A stretch of DNA of 11,031 nt, from the NCBI GenBank assembly GCA_031268245.1, contig JAIRXN010000061.1, forward strand, positions 1 through 11,031. Direction: 5' to 3'. This document shows, piece after piece, positions 1 to 6,854 of the stretch (position 1 is its first letter; each line of letters begins with the position of its first letter). This DNA is from Treponema sp. GTDB taxonomy: Bacteria; Spirochaetota; Spirochaetia; Treponematales; Breznakiellaceae. The translations under genes and the position numbers were made by a program. A model generated the notes under the pieces. The model searched no databases. It had not been told where the DNA came from and was given only the letters and a program-made list of their open reading frames with translations.

Positions 1-33
1 GCCCCCGCCGCGGCGGCGCCCCCCCCCCCCCCC
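1..33. other. GC-only and poly-C run at window edge
   Basis: The first 33 bases contain only G and C and end in a run of 15 consecutive C (19-33). Ordinary mixed-composition sequence begins at base 34. The abrupt change and the position at the very edge suggest a contig-end sequencing or assembly artefact rather than biology, although a true homopolymer cannot be excluded from this sequence alone. Confidence 0.6.
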
Positions 34-170
34 AATCTCGTGCTATATAAGGAACCGGAAAGCTTCATAACATGTGTTTATCACAATCTTGGGTAACTGT
101 CAATAGCCTGCCGGCGGCATGGTTCGGGAAACGGCATGTAAACTGAGGCTGCCCATATGCCAGGAAGAAA

Positions 171-195
171 CCTGCAAAGTAACCGGCTTTGCGGG
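171..195 (-). terminator. Hairpin just after iolA, possible terminator, member of a repeat family
   Basis: Bases 171-179 pair with 187-195 (nine pairs, one of them G-T) around the loop TAACCGG. The hairpin starts 6 nt beyond the iolA stop codon. Read on the minus strand, the stem is followed by GTTTCTTCC, a poor but pyrimidine-rich tail, so it could end transcription of the inositol operon. The core AAAG-TAACCGG-CTTT occurs again in inverted orientation between iolD and iolG. The hairpin is clear; its role as terminator is inferred. Confidence 0.5.
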
Positions 196-201
196 CAGAC
201 T

Positions 202-1722
202 CTAGATAGTACCATCCCAGGTGCTGACCTTGCCGGCCTTTTTCTCCGCGTCGTCAAACCAGCGGGTAGTAACCACCTTGGTTTCGGTGTAGAAACGGCA
301 GCCGTCTTTGCCCAGACAATGCAGATCCCCGAAGAACGATCTTTTGTGGCCCGAGAAGGGGAACATCCCTATCGGCACCGGGATGCCGGCATTGATTCCT
401 ACCATGCCGCCCTCGGTATGCCGGGCAAATTCCCGTGCGTAGTATCCGCTCCGGGTAAAGATTACAGAACCGTTGGCAAAAGGATTGGCGTTCATGATCG
501 CAAGACCTTCATGGAAATCCTTTACCCGTTTTATGCACAGTACCGGCACGAACACTTCGCTATCCCCAATAGTCATGCCGGGTTTTACATGATCCAGAAT
601 CGTCGGCCCTATATAAAAACCGTTTTCATAACCGGGAACCCTGTAGTTCCGGCCGTCAAGCAGCAATTTTGCCCCTTCGTCTATTCCCTTCTGTATCCAG
701 TCTTCCACAAACTTTTTGTGTTCTGCATTCACCACGGGGCCCATGCCGGTGGTTTTTTCATACGCAGGGCCGACTTTGATCTGTTTTGCTTTTTCCACAA
801 TGGCGGCGGCCAGTTTATCTGCGATGCTTTCCTGTACCGTGATAACCGGGAGCGCCATACACCGCTCCCCCGCACAGCCGAAAGCGGCATTAATAATACC
901 CGCGGCGATTTGTTCAACCGGAGCATCTTCCAGCACCAGGGCATGGTTTTTGGCTTCGCAGAGAGCCTGTACCCGCTTCCCGTTTTTCGCGGCGGTTCCG
1001 TAAATGTGAAGGCCCGCCGCCGTTGACCCTACAAAGCTGACTCCCTTGATGTCCGGGTGCTCAAGGAATATTTCCGCCTCGTTCCGGGAACAGGTTACAA
1101 TGTTGATAACGCCGCCGGGGAGGCCCGCTTCTTTGTAGAGTTCGGCAATGCGCAGCGCTGTTTGGGGTGTAAAGGTTGCCGCCTTGATAACAATGGTGTT
1201 GCCGCAGGCGATACAAACCGGCGTCATCCAGCCCATGGGGATCATTGCGGGAAAGTTGAAGGGTACTATGCCGGCAAAAACTCCCAGAGGTTCACGGTAC
1301 AGTACCGTATCAAAACCGCCGGACGCATCCATAAGGCTTTCACCCATCATGAGGGAAGGCGCGGCTATGGCCTGTTCGGTTCCCTCCTTCGCCTTGAGTA
1401 CGTCTCCCTGCGCTTCCTCCCAGGCTTTCCCATTCTCAAGGGCAACTAAATACGTCAGGTCGTCCATGTTTTCAACGAGGAGAGTCCGCAGTCTGTACAG
1501 TATCTGTACCCGCCTGGCGACCGGTGTTCCCGACCATGCCGGAAACGCCGCCTTTGCCGCAGCTATTGCCTGTTCCACTTCTTCTTTGGTGCAGCATGGA
1601 ACCCTGGCAATTACTTCACCGGTGCTGGGATTATATGCATCGGTGTATTTCTGTGTTTTGGATTCCACAAATTGTCCGTTGATAAAGGGCTTTAGTACTG
1701 CCGGAATTTTTAGTTCACCCAT
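202..1722 (-). CDS. iolA: Methylmalonate/malonate semialdehyde dehydrogenase (CoA-acylating), IolA/MmsA
   Basis: A cytoplasmic aldehyde dehydrogenase superfamily enzyme. It converts malonate semialdehyde to acetyl-CoA, or methylmalonate semialdehyde to propionyl-CoA, with NAD and CoA, and is the last step of inositol breakdown. From the chosen start it has 506 residues, close to the usual 485-500. Visible motifs are PFNFP with the conserved Asn at 156, the segment ALCEAKNH around 254-260 that replaces the ELGGK motif of hydrolytic ALDHs, and FGCAGERCMA with catalytic Cys288. The Glu in CEAKNH stands where I expect Gly in Bacillus IolA, which may mark a subfamily. A GTG at 1728 would overlap the upstream stop, but AAAGGAG at 1730-1736 sits 7 nt before the ATG at 1722 and only 1 nt before the GTG, so ATG is preferred. 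The start lies 2 nt after the transaldolase stop, implying translational coupling. It is the last gene of the operon. Confidence 0.93.
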   Translation of the reverse strand: MGELKIPAVLKPFINGQFVESKTQKYTDAYNPSTGEVIARVPCCTKEEVEQAIAAAKAAFPAWSGTPVARRVQILYRLRTLLVENMDDLTYLVALENGKAWEEAQGDVLKAKEGTEQAIAAPSLMMGESLMDASGGFDTVLYREPLGVFAGIVPFNFPAMIPMGWMTPVCIACGNTIVIKAATFTPQTALRIAELYKEAGLPGGVINIVTCSRNEAEIFLEHPDIKGVSFVGSTAAGLHIYGTAAKNGKRVQALCEAKNHALVLEDAPVEQIAAGIINAAFGCAGERCMALPVITVQESIADKLAAAIVEKAKQIKVGPAYEKTTGMGPVVNAEHKKFVEDWIQKGIDEGAKLLLDGRNYRVPGYENGFYIGPTILDHVKPGMTIGDSEVFVPVLCIKRVKDFHEGLAIMNANPFANGSVIFTRSGYYAREFARHTEGGMVGINAGIPVPIGMFPFSGHKRSFFGDLHCLGKDGCRFYTETKVVTTRWFDDAEKKAGKVSTWDGTI

Positions 1723-1724
1723 CT

Positions 1725-2819
1725 TCACTCTCCTTTTATATCGGGATCGCTAATCATAATCCCCCGCACTCTCTCTACCAGGCCGGCGTAACCTTCGAGG
1801 AAGGCGAGCAGGGTTCTGCGGGTTGCGCCGAAATTTTCAAACTCCTCCGGCTTCATGCCGTTCTGGTCATACGCACGGCGGAAGTCGGGGAATTTCTTTT
1901 CCAGTTCCGCGATGATCCTGGGATCCACCGGATCGTTAATGCGGTTTTTTACTTCCACACCGGAACCGTTTATTTTCTGCTGCCAGTCGCAGGTGATGGT
2001 CATGGACATATCGCCGCCAATAAATTCCGACCAGTGGAAATGGTTACGGTATGCGGCATTCAAAAGCCTTGTCCGGTATCCCCGTTCCTTGTAGATATGA
2101 TAGGCTTTCTTTGCCGTTGCGACACCCGCCCATTCCAGGTATCCCGGATCGGTAACGATGTTTTTCCTGGCGGCGATAACCTTGAGCCAGTCGTCCAGAC
2201 GGCCTACCATAATCGTACAGACCGGACTTAAGGCGGAAATGTCCCTGCCTTCTTTTTGGCGGCGCGCAATTCCCCGTTCAACCGCCTCGGCAACAGCGAC
2301 GGCCTGGGGAACGGTAAAGGATACTGTGGCGTTTACACTCACTCCCCGGTAGGACAATTCTTCAATAGCTTCAATGCCCGCCTTGGTAACCGGCAGCTTG
2401 ATATTATTGTTTGGGTACAGGGTATTGAAATAGAGGGCCTGTTCCACAATGGCTTTTGCGTCCCGGTAGTATTTTGCATTGGTTTGAATCGAAAGCCTTC
2501 CGTTACGCCCGTTGTTTTTATCGTAGACAGGCTTGAGCAGTTTTGCCGCGTTTACCGTAATTGCTTCCATGATCTTCCAGGCAACAGCATCCTCCGTTGC
2601 CGCCGGATTATCCTTGATGAGTTCTACAATTTTTGGCTTCCAGACATAAAGTTCCTTTTCCAAAACCTGCCCAACGATGATAGGGTTACTGGTTCCTCCG
2701 GTAGCGCCGTACCCGATTGCGGACGACAGTTCCGCTGTGGAACAGGAATCATTCCAAAACTCCGTGGGACTTGTCAAGGTCATTGTATGCAGGGGATTTT
2801 TCCCTTTTGCATCAGCCAT
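1725..2819 (-). CDS. Transaldolase-superfamily (class I, Schiff-base) protein in inositol operon
   Basis: A 364-residue member of the transaldolase/fructose-6-phosphate aldolase superfamily, soluble, with no signal peptide or membrane segment. Residues 43-49 (TSNPIIV) match the conserved TSNP motif, with an Asp at 24 in the preceding strand. NIKLPVTKAGIEAIEEL (139-155) resembles the KVPVT segment of FSA/TalC enzymes, which makes Lys141 the likely Schiff-base lysine. VSVNATVSFTVPQAVAVAEA (160-179) is the next strand-helix. It is far longer than FSA/TalC (about 220) and nearer to long transaldolases. The start at 2819 is chosen because GAGGAGG (2825-2831) lies 5 nt upstream; the ATG at 2837 has a weaker, closer site. 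It lies between iolE and iolA with gaps of 51 and 2 nt. Its substrate is unknown: an aldol cleavage of the 2-deoxy-5-ketogluconate (phosphate) intermediate is my inference, and ordinary pentose-phosphate transaldolase activity is the alternative. Confidence 0.85.
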   Translation of the reverse strand: MADAKGKNPLHTMTLTSPTEFWNDSCSTAELSSAIGYGATGGTSNPIIVGQVLEKELYVWKPKIVELIKDNPAATEDAVAWKIMEAITVNAAKLLKPVYDKNNGRNGRLSIQTNAKYYRDAKAIVEQALYFNTLYPNNNIKLPVTKAGIEAIEELSYRGVSVNATVSFTVPQAVAVAEAVERGIARRQKEGRDISALSPVCTIMVGRLDDWLKVIAARKNIVTDPGYLEWAGVATAKKAYHIYKERGYRTRLLNAAYRNHFHWSEFIGGDMSMTITCDWQQKINGSGVEVKNRINDPVDPRIIAELEKKFPDFRRAYDQNGMKPEEFENFGATRRTLLAFLEGYAGLVERVRGIMISDPDIKGE

Positions 2820-2870
2820 ATCAGCCTCCTCAAACATGGTTCCTTCTCAAGAAACATCTACACTATAGAT

Positions 2871-3761
2871 CTACAGACCCGCTTTTTCCCTGATGTAACG
2901 GCGGGCTCTGATTGCGTATTCCAGCGGATCAGCCCTGGCAGGATCCTGCTCGGCCTCTACCACCCACCAGCCTGAGTATCCTGAGTTTTTCAGGGCCGCA
3001 AATACCGGGACAAAATCGATACATCCGTCCCCCGGAACAGTAAACGTACCTTCTCTGACGGCCTTGAGGAAAGACCATTTTTCCTCAATCACTTTTTTAT
3101 GAATTGCGGGCCGTATATCTTTGAGGTGTACATGGCCGATCCGCTTCATCCATTTATCGAGTACCGCCAGATGATCCTCTCCGGAAAAGACCAGATGCCC
3201 TGTATCATAGAGGAGTCCCAGTAAAGCAGGATCGGTATTTTCCATGAGCCGGTCAATTTCCGCCGCGGTCTGAACCCCGGTTCCCATGTGATGGTGGTAC
3301 ATAAGCTTCATGCCCTTTTCGGCGGCTAACTTTCCCAGTTTGTTGAGCCCCGCGCAAAGACGGTCCCATTCCCCGCCTGAAAACACAGGCTTTGCGTCAA
3401 AGATTGGTTTTTCCTGTCCCTGAATGGAGTGTCCCTGTTCAGCCGCGCCAATCACTCCGGCGCCCATAGCGTAAAGAAAATCCCGGTGTTTGATAAATTC
3501 CGCTTCCACGTCTTTATATGGTTCGACGGTTAAAAAGGAACTGAACCACGCATTACAGATACTGAGCCCCCGCAATTCCAGCGCCTTGTTCAGAACCGCC
3601 GGATCTTTGGGGTACTTGTTCCCCACTTCGCTTCCGGTAAAACCTGCAAGGGCCATCTCGCTGACACACTGTTCAAAGGGAATCTCTCCGCCCAGTTCGG
3701 GAAGATCGTCATTGGTCCAGCCAATAGGAGCAATCCCCAATTTGATGATCCTTTCATCCAT
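2871..3761 (-). CDS. iolE: 2-keto-myo-inositol dehydratase (inosose dehydratase) IolE
   Basis: Dehydrates 2-keto-myo-inositol to 3D-(3,5/4)-trihydroxycyclohexane-1,2-dione, the second step of inositol degradation (EC 4.2.1.44), in the cytoplasm. It belongs to the AP-endonuclease/sugar-isomerase TIM-barrel fold and needs a divalent metal. The 296 residues match the typical length of about 297. Hallmarks are the N-terminal APIGWTNDDLPELGGE (11-26), EMALAGFTGSEVGNKYP (35-51), MYHHHMGTGVQT (154-165), YDTGHL (185-190), HVHLKDIRP (210-218), GDGCIDF (244-250) and EAE near 269-271; the His, Asp and Glu residues there are the expected metal ligands. An ATG 36 nt upstream (3797) overlaps the end of iolD, but AAGGGG at 3771-3776 lies 9 nt before the ATG at 3761, and the protein begins there like its relatives. 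The RBS overlaps the iolD stop codon, implying coupled translation. Confidence 0.95.
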   Translation of the reverse strand: MDERIIKLGIAPIGWTNDDLPELGGEIPFEQCVSEMALAGFTGSEVGNKYPKDPAVLNKALELRGLSICNAWFSSFLTVEPYKDVEAEFIKHRDFLYAMGAGVIGAAEQGHSIQGQEKPIFDAKPVFSGGEWDRLCAGLNKLGKLAAEKGMKLMYHHHMGTGVQTAAEIDRLMENTDPALLGLLYDTGHLVFSGEDHLAVLDKWMKRIGHVHLKDIRPAIHKKVIEEKWSFLKAVREGTFTVPGDGCIDFVPVFAALKNSGYSGWWVVEAEQDPARADPLEYAIRARRYIREKAGL

Positions 3762-3774
3762 AACAATTATCCCC

Positions 3775-5655
3775 TTAAAATTTTCGTGCCCTGGCAAGTT
3801 CCGCGGCCATTGCGTTTGCAGCTTTCACCACATCAGGGTTCCCGGACACCTGGGCGGTTCCAACCCGCCACCAGGATTCATACCCGTAGGTCATGGATTT
3901 AGGCGTCACCTTCACGTCGATGAGAACGGGCCCTGTGGCGGCCAGGGCTTCCTTTACCGCCGTGCGCAGTTCTTCTACTGTCCGCGCCCTAAGCCCCAGG
4001 GCTCCCCAGCTTTCCGCATTCTTTGCGTAATCCACCTGTACCGGTTTCCCGTCAAGCAGCCCGCTTTTTGCATCCCTGGTATTCCATTCATTACCAAAAT
4101 GGATTATTCCCTGGCTATGCTGGAGATTATCGATACAATGGAATCCTGAGTTATCCAAAACCATAATGATAATTTTTTGCCTTTCCTGAACCGCCGTTAA
4201 AAGCTCGGTATGGAGCATGGTATAGGCCCCGTCTCCGGCAAGGGCAATCACCTCCCGATCCGGTTTTGCAATTTTTACCCCCAGGGCCGCGGCAACTTCG
4301 TAGCCCATGCAGGAAAAACCGTATTCAACATGATAGGTGTCTTTTACTCTGGTACGCCAAACCCGCTGCATATCGCTGGGTATGGAACCTGATCCGGTAA
4401 CAACAATCGTGTTTTCGGGAAGGAGTTTATCGTTAATTTCCCCCAGAACCCGGGCCTGGGAAAGCCGGGAACCGTCAGGACCGTCGGGAACATCTTCAGA
4501 ATACAGACGGTCAACTTCCCTTTCCCATTCAGCCCTTACTTCCTTTATCCGATCTCCCCACCCGGATACATAGTCTTTTCCGGTTTTCTCTATCAGGGCT
4601 TGCAGCGTGAGCTTGGCATCGGCGATGATAGGGACAGCGTTCATTTTATATGCGTCAAAGGGAGCGATATTAAGAGAGAGAAGCTGAACGCCGGGATTTT
4701 GAAACAGCCATTTTGAACAGGTAGTAAAATCTCCCAGCCTTGTTCCCGCAGCGATAATAAGATCCGCTTCTTTGGCAAGTTTATTTGCTGCGAGACTTCC
4801 GGTAGCGCCGATACCGGAAAGGTTATAGGGATTATCCCAGAGGATTATTCCCTTTCCTGCCTGGGTTTCCCCAATGGGTATATGGCAATTATTGCAGAAC
4901 GTTTCAAGTTCCCCTGCCGCGTCCGAATAACGTATACCGCCGCCGCAGATAAGCAGGGGTTTCTTGGCCTGTCTGAGCATCGTTAAGGCCCGTTCTATTT
5001 GTTCCTCTGCCGGCGGTCTCCTGTCGATATAATGTACCCGTTTGGCAAAAAATTCTTCAGGGTAATCGTATGCTTCCCCCTGAACATCCTGGGGCAGCGA
5101 CACGGTGACCGCCCCGGTTTCCGCCGGATCGGTCAAAACCCGGAAGGCGTTGATCATGGCGGTCATCAGTTGTTCAGGCCGGGCCACCCTGTCCCAATAC
5201 CGGCTCACCGCCCGGAAGGCGTCATTCGCACTGTTGGTGTAATCATTGGGCGATTCTATTTGCTGCAGTACCGGATCGGGCTGCCGGGAGGCGTAAACAT
5301 CACCGGGCAGGAACAGTACCGGTATGCGATTCGCCGTTGCGGTTCCGGCCGCCGTTACCATGTTTAAAGCGCCGGGGCCTATGGAACTGCATACGGCCAT
5401 CATGCGGAGGCGGGCGTTCTGTTTGGCGTAGCCTATGGCCGCGTGTCCCGCACCCTGTTCGGTTTTAGCCTGATAAAAACGCAGCGAGGTGTCCCCGGCG
5501 GCCAGAGCTTCCCCCAGACCGACTACTATGCCGTGACCGAAAATACCAAACACACCGCCGACAAATTTTATTTCCTCTCCGTCCCTTTTGACATACTGGT
5601 TGTCCAGAAACCGAAGCAATGCCTGCGCCATAGTCAGGCGGATTGTTTTACCCAT
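3775..5655 (-). CDS. iolD: 3D-(3,5/4)-trihydroxycyclohexane-1,2-dione hydrolase IolD (ThDP-dependent)
   Basis: Opens the cyclohexanedione ring to 5-deoxy-D-glucuronate (EC 3.7.1.22), the third step of inositol degradation. It is a cytoplasmic thiamine-diphosphate enzyme of the acetolactate synthase fold. The 626 residues compare with about 637 for Bacillus IolD. The N-terminal pyrimidine-binding domain shows GVFGIFGHGIVVGLGEAL (34-51) and YQAKTEQGAGHAA (61-73) with catalytic Glu66. The middle domain carries KPLLICGGG (232-240). The C-terminal domain has the ThDP/Mg motif from GDGAYTM (474-480) to DN (501-502). The start is set at 5655 because TGGAG at 5663-5667 lies 7 nt upstream. The further ATG at 5685 falls inside a perfect inverted repeat, and its extra residues (MDRHYLWSKK) look non-native. 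It is followed after 13 nt by iolE. The 100-nt leader holds two hairpins, so expression relative to iolG may differ. Confidence 0.95.
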   Translation of the reverse strand: MGKTIRLTMAQALLRFLDNQYVKRDGEEIKFVGGVFGIFGHGIVVGLGEALAAGDTSLRFYQAKTEQGAGHAAIGYAKQNARLRMMAVCSSIGPGALNMVTAAGTATANRIPVLFLPGDVYASRQPDPVLQQIESPNDYTNSANDAFRAVSRYWDRVARPEQLMTAMINAFRVLTDPAETGAVTVSLPQDVQGEAYDYPEEFFAKRVHYIDRRPPAEEQIERALTMLRQAKKPLLICGGGIRYSDAAGELETFCNNCHIPIGETQAGKGIILWDNPYNLSGIGATGSLAANKLAKEADLIIAAGTRLGDFTTCSKWLFQNPGVQLLSLNIAPFDAYKMNAVPIIADAKLTLQALIEKTGKDYVSGWGDRIKEVRAEWEREVDRLYSEDVPDGPDGSRLSQARVLGEINDKLLPENTIVVTGSGSIPSDMQRVWRTRVKDTYHVEYGFSCMGYEVAAALGVKIAKPDREVIALAGDGAYTMLHTELLTAVQERQKIIIMVLDNSGFHCIDNLQHSQGIIHFGNEWNTRDAKSGLLDGKPVQVDYAKNAESWGALGLRARTVEELRTAVKEALAATGPVLIDVKVTPKSMTYGYESWWRVGTAQVSGNPDVVKAANAMAAELARARKF

Positions 5656-5675
5656 TTTCTTGCTCCATAAATAGT

Positions 5676-5710
5676 GTCTGTCCATAAAGCCGGTTACTTT
5701 ATGGACAGAC
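5676..5710. repeat. Perfect 14-bp inverted repeat upstream of iolD
   Basis: Left arm GTCTGTCCATAAAG (5676-5689), 7-base loop CCGGTTA (5690-5696) and right arm CTTTATGGACAGAC (5697-5710) form a fully paired stem-loop 20 nt upstream of the iolD ATG. The loop and inner stem recur in the hairpin after iolA (171-195) in the opposite orientation, with the next two stem pairs changed in both arms. No U-tract follows on the minus strand, so it is not an obvious terminator. A repeat-derived (REP- or MITE-like) origin, or an mRNA processing or stability role, are possibilities. Confidence 0.85.
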
Positions 5711-5718
5711 CTTGCATT

Positions 5719-5757
5719 GAGCTTGTTCCGAAACCAACCTGGTTTTGGAACAAGCTC
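5719..5757. repeat. 17-bp inverted repeat overlapping the iolG stop codon
   Basis: GAGCTTGTTCCGAAACC (5719-5735) and GGTTTTGGAACAAGCTC (5741-5757) pair over 17 positions with one mismatch, around a 5-base spacer (5736-5740). The right arm includes part of the iolG stop codon (5756-5758). It stands directly beside the 14-bp inverted repeat, so 5676-5757 is almost entirely two hairpins. Both orientations lack a following T-run. It could attenuate transcription between iolG and iolD, protect the iolG mRNA 3' end, or serve as an operator; none is proven here. Confidence 0.8.
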
Positions 5758-6772
5758 ACATGACTTCGCTGAGTTTAACCGGCCTGTTTTCTTTTAGCGA
5801 TCTATTCGCGGCCTGAGCAATATAAACCGCCATTAATCCGTCTTCCCCGTTTACCGGTGTTGTTGAATCCTGCAGGACAGAATTAACAAAATCCTGCGCT
5901 TCGGCAATAAAGGCATTATTATACCGTTCCAGAAAAAACCATGTAGGTTTTTCACAAATCACTCCGTCCATAGTACTTATCATGGAAGTATCGTTGAGAT
6001 CATTTGCCGCCTGTACACAGCCTTTGGCGCAATGAACCTCGGTACGTTGATCGTATCCGTAATGCGATGCCCGGCTGTTATCAATGATCCCCAGCGCCCC
6101 GTTTTCAAATTTAAGCATCACGGCAACGGTGTCCGCATCTTCGTATTTTTTATATTCCTGATCAATCAATACGGTTCCATAAGCGCTTACTTCAGTAACT
6201 TCGCTGCAGGAAAGATACCGGGCCATGTCAAAATCATGAATGGTCATATCCATAAAAATACCGCCTGAAACCGCGATGTAAGAGAGAGGCGGCCCCTCAG
6301 GATCCCGTGAGGTAATTTTGATAACATGAGGGCTGCCAAGTTTTCCCGATGCCACCGTATCATGCACCTTCCTGTGGTTATGATCAAAACGGCGGACGAA
6401 GCCAACCTGAAGTTTTACCCCCGCTTTTTTCACCTCCTCCAGGGCTTCTTTTATTTTTTGTACGTCTGTATGAATAGGCTTCTCACAAAAAATATGTTTC
6501 CCCGCCCGGGCTGCCTGAATGATAAAATCCGCGTGGGTATCGGTGGATGAACAGATGAATACCGCGTCAATATCCGGGTCTTTCCAAATTTCCACAGGAT
6601 CGCCATGGATTTTTTTAATACCGTTTTTTTCAGCCCACGCGCGCTGTTCGTCCTGCAGCCGGATTTCCGCCAGCGCCTCGACTCTTGCCCCTGTTACAAA
6701 ACGGGTCAAATTATCTCCGTGTAATTTACCGATTCTGCCTGCCCCGATTAAACCGATTCTTACTTCATTCAT
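5756..6772 (-). CDS. iolG: Inositol 2-dehydrogenase, Gfo/Idh/MocA family, IolG
   Basis: NAD-dependent oxidation of myo-inositol (possibly also scyllo- or chiro-inositol) to 2-keto-myo-inositol, the first catabolic step, in the cytoplasm. The 338 residues match the family. The N-terminal Rossmann fold has GLIGAGRIG (7-15) and a second-strand acidic residue Glu36. The family lysine is Lys98 in CEKP (96-99), and GGIFMDMTIHDFD (170-182) supplies the catalytic Asp175/His179 pair seen in inositol dehydrogenases. GGGAG (6779-6783 region) lies about 6 nt before the ATG. Position between the regulator (82 nt upstream) and iolD supports the inositol assignment; other inositol isomers or related polyols remain possible because this family is broad in substrate. 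Confidence 0.88.
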   Translation of the reverse strand: MNEVRIGLIGAGRIGKLHGDNLTRFVTGARVEALAEIRLQDEQRAWAEKNGIKKIHGDPVEIWKDPDIDAVFICSSTDTHADFIIQAARAGKHIFCEKPIHTDVQKIKEALEEVKKAGVKLQVGFVRRFDHNHRKVHDTVASGKLGSPHVIKITSRDPEGPPLSYIAVSGGIFMDMTIHDFDMARYLSCSEVTEVSAYGTVLIDQEYKKYEDADTVAVMLKFENGALGIIDNSRASHYGYDQRTEVHCAKGCVQAANDLNDTSMISTMDGVICEKPTWFFLERYNNAFIAEAQDFVNSVLQDSTTPVNGEDGLMAVYIAQAANRSLKENRPVKLSEVM

Positions 6773-6811
6773 GCCTGTCTCCCTGCCCTTTAAAAAAATT
6801 TAATAGACGAA

Positions 6812-6843
6812 GCTGCTTGAAAACTTTTAGTTTTTGGAACAGC
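6812..6843. other. Imperfect hairpin between regulator and iolG
   Basis: GCTG (6812-6815) pairs with CAGC (6840-6843), and AAAA (6820-6823) with TTTT (6832-6835), leaving mismatches between. It begins 11 nt after the regulator stop codon on the minus strand. A run of seven T occurs only about 13 nt beyond the stem, so a classical intrinsic terminator is doubtful. It contains TTTTGGAACA (6832-6841), the same ten bases as at 5743-5752 in the inverted repeat after iolG. Confidence 0.45.
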
Positions 6844-6854
6844 CTCCCTGAATT

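Noticed and set aside
157..1026. 289-codon plus-strand open frame across iolA
   Set aside because: Antisense to a full-length aldehyde dehydrogenase; no motif, and it starts in the hairpin region.
1723..1728. GTG start for iolA overlapping the transaldolase stop
   Set aside because: The RBS would be 1 nt from the GTG but 7 nt from the ATG at 1722.
2256..2975. 239-codon plus-strand open frame across the transaldolase-like gene
   Set aside because: Antisense shadow of a gene with clear family motifs; no recognisable domain.
3762..3797. Upstream ATG for iolE (12 extra residues)
   Set aside because: It overlaps the end of iolD, the extra residues are not typical of IolE, and AAGGGG is well placed for the ATG at 3761.
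5656..5685. Upstream ATG for iolD (10 extra residues)
   Set aside because: The ATG lies inside the inverted repeat arm; a good GGAG serves the ATG at 5655.
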